A stretch of 64,000 nucleotides of DNA from Marinimicrobium koreense (GTDB taxonomy: Bacteria; Pseudomonadota; Gammaproteobacteria; Pseudomonadales; Cellvibrionaceae): assembly GCF_003762925.1 (NCBI RefSeq), contig NZ_RJUK01000001.1:2170001-2234000 (forward strand). The letters are read 5' to 3'. Positions 36,236-45,725 of this stretch are shown here, piece after piece (positions within the stretch are counted from its first letter, which is position 1; every line of letters starts with the position of its first letter). Both the position numbers and the translations under genes were made by a program. A model generated the notes under the pieces. That model did not search any database and was not told the origin of the DNA. It saw only the letters and a program-made list of their open reading frames with translations.

Positions 36236-38185
36236 TTATTCTCCCAGAGTGAACTCGAACTCGGCGGTTTCACCGGGTAACAGCTCAATGGTCTGTTCGA
36301 CTTGGCCATTGATCGTTACCTGATACTCGCCATAGAAACCGCGCTCGCTGAACTCCCCTTCGCCATTGGTGGCACCGGTAAAGTCGTTCCACCAGTCATT
36401 GAAAATGGCGTCTTTCCAGGCGACGGCGTTGGGTTTTTCCCGCCAGTCTTCGGTATACATGGCACCATCCGGCGTCCAGTGGGCGCCCGCCCAGAAGCCC
36501 CACTTCTGCACCCCGACGGTGGCCGGATGGCTGAACACGGCGGTAAGGAAATCCCGGGTGTAGTCCGCCTGCAGCGCCTCGTCCGTGGTATTGATGTCGA
36601 ATTCGGTCACCCGGATGGTCAGCTCGGGAAAGGCCGCGTGAAAGCGATCCAGAATTTCCAGTACCCGGGGAATGGCCGTGGGTGACGGGCCAAAATGCCC
36701 CTGCATGCCAATGCCGTCAATCGGTGCGTTCTGGTCAACCAGATACTGGATGGTCTGCTGATAGTGATCCTGATGGGCGGCGTCGCGTCCACCGCCGGAC
36801 AGAATGGAATAATCGTTGATGTAGAGTTTGTGGTGGGCCAGGTTCAGGCGCGCTCGCTCGAACCAGTCGACCATCACCTCATCGCCAAAGGCGTCCATCA
36901 GGTAGTGGTTGTCATAGGGCTCGTTGAGCACATCCCACTCATCCAACACATCCGCCGTGGCACTGGCGATATCGTCGATATGATCGAGGACGATCTGCTT
37001 TGCTTCCGGATCGGCGTTTTCCGGCTCACCTTCCGGCAGGTACTCCTGAATCAGGTTGGGCAGGTTGCGCTTGGACGGCCAGACCATGACGTGGCCTCGG
37101 GTGTAAAAGTCGTTATCCTTGAGCCACTGAAGCGCATCGATGGTGGTCTGCTGGCTAAAGTCCTGGCCCCACTCACCCGCCCAGGGCGCCCACTTCAGGT
37201 CATTTTCCGGGCCGCTCTGATTGAACAGTTCCAGCACCTTTTCCCGGTAGAGGTCGTTATCCTCGCCTTCGCCCATGAGGATGTGGCCGACGGTCACCGA
37301 GCCAAAGTGATAGGCATGGCGGGTCATTTCGACCGCCACGTCAGCGCCCTCAATCGGCTGACCTTCACCGTCCAGTACCCGCACGGTGAAATCCCCTTTG
37401 CGGTGCTCATCAATGCGCGCGGCGGCCTCGGCGCGCCAGTCGGCATCGGCCTCCCGACCGCCGTAGCTCAGCTCGGTTCGGGGCAGATCGTCCACCGCCA
37501 GGTTCTGCCCGAAATGCAGCACTTCCACGCCGCCGATATCGAAGCTCTGGGGGCGATCGCCGCCTCCAAAACCGATCTTCAGAATCAGGTCGTTGGCGGC
37601 CTCGGCCCCGGACATTTCCAGCGGAATGTCATAGGCCTGCCAGTCACCAGTACTGGTGATTTCCCGCTCGGCGTATTTGGTGTAGTCCGGTCCCGGGCCT
37701 TCCAGGAAGGCGGTGGCGAAGGTCGCACCGGTTTCATCGGTGGTACTGACCGAACGCATATAGAGGCGAATCAGCATCACATCGCCTTCGGCCGTGGCCC
37801 GGAGAATGGGGTACTGCAACTGACCATTGAAAAACGCGCCCGGGGGATTCTCGGCGTGAATGCGCACCGCCTGGGTGAATCCGGAGTGGTCTGCGGCCAC
37901 GGTTTCCGCCCGGCCGACCGGCTCACCGTCGTTGTCGCCTTCCCAGAAGCTGTATTCGGTGGCGGGCGATGCGGTGATCACCAACTCACCCTGGTCCAGG
38001 GGGTCACCGTCAGGGTCGGGGTCGGGCTCAGGCTCTGGTTCGGGTTCAGGCTCTGGTTCCGGCTCGGGCTGCGGTTCTGGATTTTCGGTAGGTGGCGTCG
38101 AGCCGCCACCGGAGCCTCCACCGCAGGCGGTCAGTTGGACGGTAAAACCGAAAATCATCAAAAATATGAGCAGGGCGCGATACAT
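36236..38185 (-). CDS. GH10 endo-beta-1,4-xylanase lipoprotein
   Basis: 649 aa. Signal peptide with lipobox LTAC, a Gly/Ser stretch, then a Pro-Glu/Pro-Asp linker (about residues 36-60). A jelly-roll carbohydrate-binding-like domain follows (about 65-225), then the GH10 catalytic domain (about 250-610). Acid/base Glu422 is in DVLNEPYDN and nucleophile Glu528 in RVTEFDIN. In the usual H-x-x-V-W-H motif the second His is Pro (GHVMVWPSK). It probably cuts xylan at the cell surface. I chose the ATG at 38185 because the signal peptide begins there; 38206 is 7 codons upstream in frame. Confidence 0.93.
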   Translation of the reverse strand: MYRALLIFLMIFGFTVQLTACGGGSGGGSTPPTENPEPQPEPEPEPEPEPEPEPDPDPDGDPLDQGELVITASPATEYSFWEGDNDGEPVGRAETVAADHSGFTQAVRIHAENPPGAFFNGQLQYPILRATAEGDVMLIRLYMRSVSTTDETGATFATAFLEGPGPDYTKYAEREITSTGDWQAYDIPLEMSGAEAANDLILKIGFGGGDRPQSFDIGGVEVLHFGQNLAVDDLPRTELSYGGREADADWRAEAAARIDEHRKGDFTVRVLDGEGQPIEGADVAVEMTRHAYHFGSVTVGHILMGEGEDNDLYREKVLELFNQSGPENDLKWAPWAGEWGQDFSQQTTIDALQWLKDNDFYTRGHVMVWPSKRNLPNLIQEYLPEGEPENADPEAKQIVLDHIDDIASATADVLDEWDVLNEPYDNHYLMDAFGDEVMVDWFERARLNLAHHKLYINDYSILSGGGRDAAHQDHYQQTIQYLVDQNAPIDGIGMQGHFGPSPTAIPRVLEILDRFHAAFPELTIRVTEFDINTTDEALQADYTRDFLTAVFSHPATVGVQKWGFWAGAHWTPDGAMYTEDWREKPNAVAWKDAIFNDWWNDFTGATNGEGEFSERGFYGEYQVTINGQVEQTIELLPGETAEFEFTLGE

Positions 38186-38356
38186 GCGGAAAACTCCAAA
38201 AGTCACTCGTTATTGTTTATATGACTTTATGCTACCCCGTCTACGGCGTGATCACAATACATCCTCCGGCGCCATCTGAACGTACACCCTTTTTAGAACC
38301 CATCACTATCAAGGACTGGACATGACCCCGAACGCCATCCTGAAAGAGAGCACTGA

Positions 38357-38869
38357 ATGACCCGCACCTCTGTCTTCACCCGGTATTTTGAAGCGCCCGT
38401 CGCTGTTCACGAGCCGCTATTCACCCTCGAGCCCCTGGCGCCCAAACACAACGACCTGGACTACGGCGCCTGGCAGTCCAGCGTAGAGGAGCTGCAGGGG
38501 ATTTTTGGTCCGGGTCATGAATGGCCCAAAGCGGAGTACAGCAAGGCCCGGAACCTTGAGGACCTTCAGCGTCATTACCGGGAGTTCGAGCAGGGTGAAG
38601 CTTACGCCTACACCATTCTGAGCCCGGACCAAGGCCTGTGCATTGGCTGCGTTTATATTCAACCTCCGCTCGTGCACTCTTACGATACGCATGTCGACTT
38701 CTGGTTCAGGAACTCCCACAAGCACCTTGAGGCTCCCTTCATGGCCTGGCTCAAACAATGGCTGGCGTCAGACTGGGGGCTCAAAACCCCAGCCTTCCCG
38801 GGCCGGGAGCTGTCGTGGCAGGACTATCACCAACGCCGGGATAAAATGGCTGATAATCCCGGGGCGTAA
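38357..38869 (+). CDS. GNAT-like acyltransferase-fold protein
   Basis: 170 aa, with a GNAT-like pattern: FTLEPLAPKHNDLDYGAWQSS at the N-terminus, then YAYTILSPDQGLCIGCVYIQP in the core, and VDFWFRNSHKHLE. The usual acetyl-CoA R/Q-x-x-G-x-G/A loop is not evident, so activity is uncertain. Small stand-alone gene between the xylanase and msrA. Confidence 0.65.
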   Translation: MTRTSVFTRYFEAPVAVHEPLFTLEPLAPKHNDLDYGAWQSSVEELQGIFGPGHEWPKAEYSKARNLEDLQRHYREFEQGEAYAYTILSPDQGLCIGCVYIQPPLVHSYDTHVDFWFRNSHKHLEAPFMAWLKQWLASDWGLKTPAFPGRELSWQDYHQRRDKMADNPGA

Positions 38870-38922
38870 TCGGGCGGTATCAGCAGTCATAACATTAAAC
38901 CCACATAGAGAAAGGAGGCCCC

Positions 38923-39489
38923 ATGCGCTTACTTTTGTTGTTCTTTGCTCTGATCAGCCCGCCCCTCTGGGCCGACGACACGGCCGAGGCGATTTTTGCC
39001 GGCGGTTGCTTCTGGTGTATGGAGCCGCCGTACGATGAGGTGGAAGGCGTGAAGGAAACCATTTCCGGGTATATCGGTGGCACGGTCGCCAACCCCAGCT
39101 ATGAGCAGGTGGTGGCCGGAGGCACGGGGCACACTGAGGCCGTCAAGATCGTTTACGACCCGTCCAAGGTGGACTATCAAGCGCTTCTGGAGATTTTCTG
39201 GCGCAATATTGATCCTCTGGATGCCGGTGGTCAGTTCTGCGACCGGGGTGACTCCTATCGGGCCGGGATCTTTTACCTGAACGATGAGCAGGAAGCCCTG
39301 GCCCGATCGACCAAAGCCGAGGTGGAGGCGCGCTTTGAAAAGCCGGTGGTCACCGAAATCACCGAGGCCACGGCGTTCTATAAAGCGGAGGGCTACCACC
39401 AGAATTACTACCAGAAAAATCCCGTGCGCTATAAATACTACCGCTACCGTTGCGGCCGGGACGCACGACTGGATGCACTGTGGAAATAG
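38923..39489 (+). CDS. msrA: Periplasmic peptide-methionine (S)-S-oxide reductase MsrA
   Basis: 188 aa with a cleavable signal peptide (LLLLFFALISPPLWA), so it repairs oxidised methionine in periplasmic proteins. The active-site block is GGCFWCMEPPYDEVEGV; the residue after the Trp is Cys where cytoplasmic MsrA has Gly. Substrate residues are in GGTGHTEAVKIVYDP and GYHQNYYQKNP. One Cys near the C-terminus (YRCGRDARLD) may be the resolving Cys. No MsrB or reducing partner is adjacent. Confidence 0.92.
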   Translation: MRLLLLFFALISPPLWADDTAEAIFAGGCFWCMEPPYDEVEGVKETISGYIGGTVANPSYEQVVAGGTGHTEAVKIVYDPSKVDYQALLEIFWRNIDPLDAGGQFCDRGDSYRAGIFYLNDEQEALARSTKAEVEARFEKPVVTEITEATAFYKAEGYHQNYYQKNPVRYKYYRYRCGRDARLDALWK

Positions 39490-39576
39490 ATTCGCAGCGG
39501 GCTGGCCCAACAAGCCTACTCCCGGACAGGCCGAACGCGTAAACTGTCGCTTTTGAACCGGACAAGCGACGCACTT

Positions 39577-40938
39577 ATGCACATTCACATTCTCGGGATT
39601 TGCGGCACCTTCATGGGCAGCCTGGCGCTGCTGGCGCGGGAGCTGGGGCACACCGTCACCGGCAGTGACGCCAACGTCTACCCGCCCATGAGCACCCAGT
39701 TGGAAGCGGCGGGCATTAAGCTGCTGGAAGGCTACAGCCCCGAGCACCTTGAGCCCGCACCAGATTTGGTGGTGATCGGCAACGCCCTGAGCCGGGGCAA
39801 CCCGGAGGTGGAGGCGGTGCTGGATAAGGGCCTGCCCTATACCTCCGGTCCGGAATGGCTACGTGAGCAGGTGCTTCCGGGCAAGTGGGTGCTGGCGGTC
39901 TCGGGCACCCACGGCAAAACCACCACCGCCAGTATGCTGGCCTGGATTCTGGAATACGCCCATATGGCGCCGGGTTTTCTGATTGGCGGGGTGACCCAGA
40001 ATTTCCCCCAGTCCGCGCGCTTGGGCGAGACGCCGTTTTTTGTGGTGGAAGCGGACGAGTACGACAGCGCCTTTTTCGACAAGCGTTCCAAGTTCGTTCA
40101 CTACCGCCCCCGCACGCTGGTCATCAATAACCTGGAGTACGACCACGCCGACATTTTCCCGGACCTGGCGGCGATTCAACGCCAGTTTCATCACTTGGTG
40201 CGCACGGTGCCGGGCTCGGGGCTGATTGTCAGTCCCGCCGGGGTCGAGGCCATTGAACAGACGTTAGATCAGGGCTGCTGGACGCCCCGGGAAACCCTGG
40301 GCGCCGAAGGTGACTGGCAGGTGAAACTGACCGCCGCCGACGGCAGCGCGTTTGAGGTATGGCACGAGGGCGCCGCCATTGCGACGGTGAACTGGGAGCA
40401 TACCGGCGAGCACAATGTGATGAATGGCCTGGCGGCGCTGATCGCGGCCCGGCATGTGGGAGTAACGCCTGAAATCGGCGCTCAGGCGCTGGCGGCGTTC
40501 AAGGGAGTCAAGCGCCGGATGGAGTGCCTTGCGGACGTGCACGGTATTCGGGTGTACGACGATTTTGCCCATCACCCGACGGCGATCAAGACCACTCTGG
40601 CCGGGCTGCGGGCCAAGGTGGGGGATGAGAAGATCATCGCGCTGATTGAGCCGCGCTCGAATACCATGCGCCTGGGTGTGCACCGGGAGGCGCTGAAAAA
40701 CTGTTTCAGTGATGCCGATGCGGTATTGTGGTATCAGCCCAGCCATAGTGATTGGGATCTCGATGAGCTGGTGAATCACAGTTCTGTGCCGGCGCAGTTG
40801 GAGCACACTATCGATGAGTTGATTCACGGGGCGCTGTCGTTGGCGGAGAGCGGCAGTCATATTGTGATTATGAGTAATGGCGGGTTTGATGGGATTCATC
40901 AGAAGTTGGTGGGTCAGTTGAATCGGCATGCGTTGTAA
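39577..40938 (+). CDS. mpl: UDP-N-acetylmuramate:murein-tripeptide ligase Mpl
   Basis: A 453-aa Mur-ligase that recycles the tripeptide L-Ala-gamma-D-Glu-meso-DAP onto UDP-MurNAc. N-terminal IHILGICGTFMGSLALL (UDP binding), ATP loop SGTHGKTTTASMLAW, FVVEADEYDSAFFDKRSKFVHY, and C-terminal DDFAHHPTAIKTTL. ATG 39577 is chosen because the conserved N-terminus begins there. The order mpl-ubiX is the pseudomonad one. A REP element lies between the two. Confidence 0.96.
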   Translation: MHIHILGICGTFMGSLALLARELGHTVTGSDANVYPPMSTQLEAAGIKLLEGYSPEHLEPAPDLVVIGNALSRGNPEVEAVLDKGLPYTSGPEWLREQVLPGKWVLAVSGTHGKTTTASMLAWILEYAHMAPGFLIGGVTQNFPQSARLGETPFFVVEADEYDSAFFDKRSKFVHYRPRTLVINNLEYDHADIFPDLAAIQRQFHHLVRTVPGSGLIVSPAGVEAIEQTLDQGCWTPRETLGAEGDWQVKLTAADGSAFEVWHEGAAIATVNWEHTGEHNVMNGLAALIAARHVGVTPEIGAQALAAFKGVKRRMECLADVHGIRVYDDFAHHPTAIKTTLAGLRAKVGDEKIIALIEPRSNTMRLGVHREALKNCFSDADAVLWYQPSHSDWDLDELVNHSSVPAQLEHTIDELIHGALSLAESGSHIVIMSNGGFDGIHQKLVGQLNRHAL

Positions 40939-40955
40939 TTTGTCGCGGAAAGTCC

Positions 40956-40995
40956 GGTAACGGCGGATAAGGGCGAAGCCCGCATCCGCCGTAAC
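40956..40995. repeat. REP palindrome
   Basis: GGTAACGGCGGATAAGGGCG followed by AAGCCCGCATCCGCCGTAAC; near-perfect inverted repeat filling the mpl-ubiX gap. Confidence 0.75.
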
Positions 40996-41018
40996 GATCA
41001 ATGAAACGGGGACCCACT

Positions 41019-41630
41019 ATGGACTACCAACGTACCGTCACCCTGGCCATGACCGGCGCTTCCGGGGCGCAATATGGTCTGCGGTTGTTGCAATGTCTGC
41101 TGGCGGCGGACTGTCGGGTGTATCTGCTGTTGTCGAGTGCGGCGGAGGTGGTGATTCGCACGGAGACCAATGTCGAGTTGCCCGGTGATCTGGAGGAGCA
41201 GCAGTTGATGCTCAGTCAGATGTTTGGCGCTGAGGATGAGCAGTTGCAGTTGTTTTCCCGGGAGGATTGGTTTTCGCCGGTGGCTTCGGGGTCGAGTTCT
41301 CCCAGTTCGATGGTGATCTGTCCGGCCAGTGGTGGGTCGTTGTCGGCCATCGCCCACGGCGCGAGTAACAATCTGGTTGAGCGGGCGGCGGATGTGGCGT
41401 TGAAGGAGCGGCGGCAGTTGATTCTGGTTCCGCGGGAGGCGCCCTATTCCGAGGTGCATCTGGAGAATATGTTGAAGTTGACCCGGATGGGCGCGGTGGT
41501 GGTGCCGGCCAGCCCGGGGTTTTATATGCAGCCGACCCGGATTGAGGAGTTGGTGGATTTTATTGTGGCGCGGGTGTTGGATCAGTTGGGGATTGAACAG
41601 GATTTGATGCCGCGTTGGGGAGAGGATTGA
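41019..41630 (+). CDS. ubiX: Flavin prenyltransferase UbiX
   Basis: A 203-aa flavoprotein making prenylated FMN for UbiD decarboxylases in ubiquinone synthesis. Motifs are [16 protein letters not shown] (FMN binding), [29 protein letters not shown] and [21 protein letters not shown] 41019 gives the conserved N-terminus [16 protein letters not shown]; an ATG at 41001 would add six residues. The gene is followed by the second conserved-loop inverted repeat. Confidence 0.94.
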   Translation: MDYQRTVTLAMTGASGAQYGLRLLQCLLAADCRVYLLLSSAAEVVIRTETNVELPGDLEEQQLMLSQMFGAEDEQLQLFSREDWFSPVASGSSSPSSMVICPASGGSLSAIAHGASNNLVERAADVALKERRQLILVPREAPYSEVHLENMLKLTRMGAVVVPASPGFYMQPTRIEELVDFIVARVLDQLGIEQDLMPRWGED

Positions 41631-41650
41631 CGGAGCTTCTTTGGTGAGTT

Positions 41651-41760
41651 CGGGCCGAGATGGGGAAGGTCTTTCAAGACACGCCGTGAACCCATCCCTG
41701 GGGGCTCGGATCGCGGGTCCCCCGCTCCACGGTCTTGAAAGACCTTCCCCACCTCGGTCC
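41651..41760. repeat. Large inverted-repeat element with conserved loop, copy 2
   Basis: Left arm 41652-41680 and right arm 41732-41760 pair over 29 bp with two mismatches around a 51-nt loop starting ACGCCGTGAACCCATCCCTG. The arms share no sequence with copy 1 (1782-1892), yet the loop length is identical and the motif ACGC-[GC][AG]TGAA[TC]CCATCC[AC]TGG is shared. It sits between the convergent ubiX and waaA genes, where it could terminate both. Confidence 0.8.
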
Positions 41761-41786
41761 TACGTGCCACACATTTTGTAAGACCG

Positions 41787-43055
41787 CTACAAATACCGCC
41801 GAATCAACGTCAGGGTTTTCTCCAACGCTCCCCGGTTGGCTTCGGCCACTTCTCTGGCCGCCTGGCCCCGCACTGTGCGCAGCTCCTCGGTTTCAGTCAG
41901 GCTGATCACCTGCCCCGCCAGTTCCTCCGCGTTTTCAATGACCTGTAAGGCGCCCGCCTCTTTCAGCAGGTCCGACACTTCCGCAAAGTTGTACAGGCTC
42001 GGGCCACTCAGAATCGGCAGGCCCCAGGCGGCGGGTTCGATCAGGTTGTGGCCGCCGTTGTCGATCAGTGAGCCGCCCACAAAGGCGATGTCGCTGGCGC
42101 CATATAGGGTCAGCAGTTCGCCCATGACATCGCCCACCAGTACCTGAACATCCGCTCCCGGGGCCTCTCCGGTACTGCGCCGGGCGGTGACGAAACCGCG
42201 CTCGTTGCTCAATTCGGCCACCGAGTCAAAGCGCTCGGGGTGACGGGGCACCAACACCAGCAGTGGGTTGCTGGTGGTTTGCGCGCGCACTTGGGCAAAC
42301 GCCTCCAGTAGGGGGCCGTCCTCGCCGTCGTGAGTGCTGGCGGCGATCCAGATGGGACGCGCCGGGTTGCCTTGCCACTGGGCCCGCAGCGCCGCTGCGC
42401 GTTCCCGGACGCTGTCATCCAGGGTCAGGTCAAATTTGATACTGCCGGTGATGTGGGTGGCATCCGGGCGCAGCCCCAGGTCCTGAAAGCGCTCGGCGTC
42501 CGCCCGGTTCTGGATGCCGGCCTCGGTCAGGCCCTGAAGCATGGGTCGGGTCAGGGCCGCAAAGCGCTGATAGCCCCGGGCGGACTTTTCCGAGAGCCGA
42601 CCGTTGATCAGCACACCGGGAATTTCCCGCGCCCGGCAGGCGGCCAGGGTATTCGGCCAGAGTTCGGTTTCCATCATCAGATACAGACGGGGCTGCACCC
42701 GGTCCAGAAACCGGCGCACGCTGCCCGGCAGATCAAAGGGCGCATAAACGTGTTGAACCTGATCGCCAAACAGGGCCGCGACCCGGTCGGCACCGGTGGG
42801 CGTGGTGGTGGTCATCAGCAGTTGCAGACCGGGCTCCTGCAGCAGCGCGCGGGCCACCGGCGCGGCCGCCAACACTTCACCCACCGAGGCGGTGTGCAGC
42901 CACACCAGGGTACGGCCGGTCTCCTGAGGCGGGACCCGGCCAAACCGCTCCCCCCAGCGCAGCGCCCAGGCCGGGTTGCGCCGGGCGAGCAGGCGCAGCC
43001 GCAGCAGCAACAGGGGCGTGAGCAGATAGAGCAGCAGTGTGTACAACCAGCGCAT
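41787..43055 (-). CDS. waaA: 3-deoxy-D-manno-octulosonic acid (Kdo) transferase WaaA
   Basis: A 422-aa inner-membrane-anchored GT-B glycosyltransferase that adds Kdo to lipid A. N-terminal anchor (LYTLLLYLLTPLLLLRLRLL), then WLHTASVGEVLAAAPVARAL, LMMETELWPNTL, GSIKFDLTLDD, VPRHPERF and a C-terminal GHNLIEPAAWGLPILSGPSLYNF. Several in-frame ATGs occur (43088, 43067, 43055); I take 43055, with AAAGGA about 12 nt upstream and the anchor starting immediately. Confidence 0.93.
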   Translation of the reverse strand: MRWLYTLLLYLLTPLLLLRLRLLARRNPAWALRWGERFGRVPPQETGRTLVWLHTASVGEVLAAAPVARALLQEPGLQLLMTTTTPTGADRVAALFGDQVQHVYAPFDLPGSVRRFLDRVQPRLYLMMETELWPNTLAACRAREIPGVLINGRLSEKSARGYQRFAALTRPMLQGLTEAGIQNRADAERFQDLGLRPDATHITGSIKFDLTLDDSVRERAAALRAQWQGNPARPIWIAASTHDGEDGPLLEAFAQVRAQTTSNPLLVLVPRHPERFDSVAELSNERGFVTARRSTGEAPGADVQVLVGDVMGELLTLYGASDIAFVGGSLIDNGGHNLIEPAAWGLPILSGPSLYNFAEVSDLLKEAGALQVIENAEELAGQVISLTETEELRTVRGQAAREVAEANRGALEKTLTLIRRYL

Positions 43056-43114
43056 GCGCAGCGTCATCCTTTCATGGGGCGGACGCACAGGATACCACTG
43101 CGCCCAAGCCCAGG

Positions 43115-44014
43115 CTAAGCCAGGTCTTTCAGCGACCGGGACAGGAGTTCGGACACCAGGCTGGGCATAAACTCCCGGGGCAGGGTGATGGCGAAGAAGT
43201 TCTCGAACAGGTTGGGCAGACGCTCGTAGCCGCGCAGGCGGCCCTGCTGCAACTCGTCTTTCACCACCACTTCGGGCAGCACGGTAACGGCTCCGGTGTC
43301 CCGGGCCAGCAGACGCAACATGGCCATATCATCCACTTCGGCGAGAATGTCCGGCTGGTACTGATGCAGGCTGCACAGGGCGTCGAACCCCCGGCGGATT
43401 TCGTGGTTGGCCCCCGGCAAGACCCAGCGCAGCCCCTGATACCCCGCCGGAAAGGCGGCGGCCGGATCGAGATCCGCCGGACCGATGATCGACAGCGGCT
43501 GACGCGCCAGCAACTGGCTCTGCCAGGCCACCGCCGGTGCCCCGGAGGGCTGTATCTGGGTGTTGGTCAGCACCACATCCAGCTCGTGTCGGGCCAGGCC
43601 GTTGAGCAGATTGGTCATCCCCATGGCGTGCAGGCTGAAACTCACATCGCGCTCATTGCGAGCCAGCAAGGGCTCGATGAAGGACTCAATGAAATTACGG
43701 GACATGGTCGAGAGCATGCCAATGCGAATTGTCTGCTGTTCCGGCTCGATGCCCCGGCTGATCAGGGACTCCAGCTCCTCACCTTTGGTGAAAATCACTT
43801 CGGCGTAGTTGAACACCTGACGCCCGGCCTCAGTGAGCACCAACTTACGGTTGCGCCGCTCGAACAGGGGCTTTCCCATGCGCTCTTCCAACTGGCGGAT
43901 CTGGGCCGACAGGGCGCTCTGGGAAACGTGCTGCTGCTCGGCTACCCGCGTCAGTTTGCCCTCACTGGCCACTCGCCAGAAGTAGTACAGATGATGGTAG
44001 TTCAACCGGCTCAT
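43115..44014 (-). CDS. LysR-family regulator, NhaR-like
   Basis: 299 aa. The N-terminus RLNYHHLYYFWRVASEGKL is characteristic of the NhaR subfamily, followed by the winged HTH (QSALSAQIRQLEERMGKPLFER) and a co-inducer domain. NhaR in E. coli responds to Na+/pH. Here the gene is divergent from dabB-dabA with 136 nt between starts, so it probably controls dissolved-inorganic-carbon uptake. The intergenic DNA is AT-rich but no clean T-N11-A palindrome was assigned. ATG 44014 preferred over an in-frame extension to 44062. Confidence 0.87.
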   Translation of the reverse strand: MSRLNYHHLYYFWRVASEGKLTRVAEQQHVSQSALSAQIRQLEERMGKPLFERRNRKLVLTEAGRQVFNYAEVIFTKGEELESLISRGIEPEQQTIRIGMLSTMSRNFIESFIEPLLARNERDVSFSLHAMGMTNLLNGLARHELDVVLTNTQIQPSGAPAVAWQSQLLARQPLSIIGPADLDPAAAFPAGYQGLRWVLPGANHEIRRGFDALCSLHQYQPDILAEVDDMAMLRLLARDTGAVTVLPEVVVKDELQQGRLRGYERLPNLFENFFAITLPREFMPSLVSELLSRSLKDLA

Positions 44015-44150
44015 GCGTGGAGCGCCCCTTAACCGTTCGCTTTTATAGAACGCTTGATACATTTATATCTATTTTACTTAAATTACCACCAAAGGGATAC
44101 TCCGCCTCAACCGTTTACGGACTCAAAGATGATGACTGTGGAGTCGATGC

Positions 44151-45725
44151 ATGAACTGGAGTGAAGCCCTCCCCACCCTGCTACTGAGCGCCGTTCCCCT
44201 ACTGCTGGCCCTGGGAGCGGCATTCAGTGCCCGCCAGGCAAGCCCCGACCCGGCCTGGCGCCTCGCCAAAGTTTCCACATCCAGCGCGCTGCTACTGGCC
44301 ATCGGTCTGTTGGCCTGGGCGCTGGTTCCGGGCGCTGAGGCCGGATTCTGGCAGTCCGCCCCACTCAACCTGGTGATGCTGACGCTGGTGAGCTTCATCG
44401 GCTTTGTGGTGGTCCGTTACAGCGCCCAATATCTTCAGGGGGAGCCTCGCCAGACCCGCTTCGCCGCTCTGGTGCAGGCGGTGTTCGCCGCCGTCAGTGT
44501 CGCGGTGCTTAGTGACCACTTACTCCTGTTTCTGGCGGCCTGGCTGGGCATCAGCCTGGCCATGCACCAATTGCTGATGTTCTACCCCGAGCGCCCGCGC
44601 GCCGCGCTGGCGGCCCACAAGAAGTTCCTGTTTGCCCGGGCTGCCGAGCTGTGCGCCCTGAGTGCCTTTGCGCTGCTGTACCTGCACCACGGTACTGGGC
44701 ACATCAGCACCATCGTCGCCGCCTATGCCGAGCCGGCATCCCTGACCCTGACCGAGCACTTGGCGGCCAGCCTGCTGGCGATGGCCGCGCTGATCAAATG
44801 CGCCCAGTTGCCGCTGCACGGCTGGCTGATTCAGGTGGTGGAAGCCCCCACCCCGGTGTCCGCCACTCTGCACGGCGGGGTCATCAATCTGGGTGGTTAC
44901 CTGCTGTTGATGTTTGCCCCGCTGGTGCTTCAGTCCGCCCCGGCGCAGGCGCTGCTGTTGGTCGTGGCGGGTCTTAGCAGCGTGCTGGCCGCTCTGGTGA
45001 TGATGACCCGCATCAGCATCAAGGTCCGCCTGGCCTGGTCCACCAGTGCCCAGATGGGCCTGATGCTGGTGGAAATCGCCCTGGGCCTGGTGGAGCTGGC
45101 GCTGCTGCACCTGCTGGCCCACTCCTGCTACAAAGCCTACGCCTTCCTCAGCTCTGGAGAGGCCGTCGTTCAGGACCGGCAGCGGCGGCTGGCCCCGGCC
45201 CGTACGCCTCCGATCGGCCAGTGGCTTGGCGCCGGGCTGTGCAGTGTTCTGCTGGTGGCCGGGCTGCTGTCTGCGGGTCACTATGGCCTCGGCCTGGCCT
45301 GGCCGGAGACCTTCAGCCCCTGGGTGCTGCTCGCCCTGGCACTGACCACCCTGATGGCCGAGCGCGACAGCCGGCTCAGCGCTGGCTCACTGCTGCGCTT
45401 CGCTGCCCTGGCGGTCGTGCTGGCCGCCGTCTACTTCGGTCTGAAAACCCTGTTTGGCCTGTTTTTCCCCGACTACCCTCGGGCCACCCCACTGTGGGCG
45501 GACCTGTGGATGAGCACCCTGTTCGCCGCGCTGTCCATGGCCTATGCGCTGCTGCGCCACGGTGCCCACCGGCCCGCAGTCCAGCGGCTGGCGGTAGCGC
45601 TTTACGCCGGTTTCTATCTGGATGAATGGGTCACCAAAACCACGCTCAAACTCTGGCCGCACCGGCTCCCGACCCGGGCGCGCCCCAAGCAGTTACACCC
45701 CATCTCTGAGGAGGGTTTGCTATGA
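44151..45725 (+). CDS. dabB: DabB, proton-conducting NuoL-like subunit of a DAB inorganic-carbon pump
   Basis: A 524-aa membrane protein of the Mrp/NuoL antiporter family with about 13-14 hydrophobic segments. Typical motifs are KKFLFARAAELCALSAFALLY, KCAQLPLHGWLIQVVEAPTPVSATLHGG (the proton-antiporter signature) and LLAHSCYKAYAFLSSG. Shorter than NuoL, lacking its long C-terminal lateral helix, as in DabB. With DabA it couples ion flow to CO2 hydration and trapping as bicarbonate. ATG 44151 has TGGAG 8 nt upstream. Its stop overlaps the dabA start by 4 nt. Confidence 0.9.
   Translation: MNWSEALPTLLLSAVPLLLALGAAFSARQASPDPAWRLAKVSTSSALLLAIGLLAWALVPGAEAGFWQSAPLNLVMLTLVSFIGFVVVRYSAQYLQGEPRQTRFAALVQAVFAAVSVAVLSDHLLLFLAAWLGISLAMHQLLMFYPERPRAALAAHKKFLFARAAELCALSAFALLYLHHGTGHISTIVAAYAEPASLTLTEHLAASLLAMAALIKCAQLPLHGWLIQVVEAPTPVSATLHGGVINLGGYLLLMFAPLVLQSAPAQALLLVVAGLSSVLAALVMMTRISIKVRLAWSTSAQMGLMLVEIALGLVELALLHLLAHSCYKAYAFLSSGEAVVQDRQRRLAPARTPPIGQWLGAGLCSVLLVAGLLSAGHYGLGLAWPETFSPWVLLALALTTLMAERDSRLSAGSLLRFAALAVVLAAVYFGLKTLFGLFFPDYPRATPLWADLWMSTLFAALSMAYALLRHGAHRPAVQRLAVALYAGFYLDEWVTKTTLKLWPHRLPTRARPKQLHPISEEGLL

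Noticed and set aside
36695-38224. Long plus-strand open frame opposite the xylanase
   Set aside because: Antisense of the GH10 gene, whose catalytic motifs are unmistakable.
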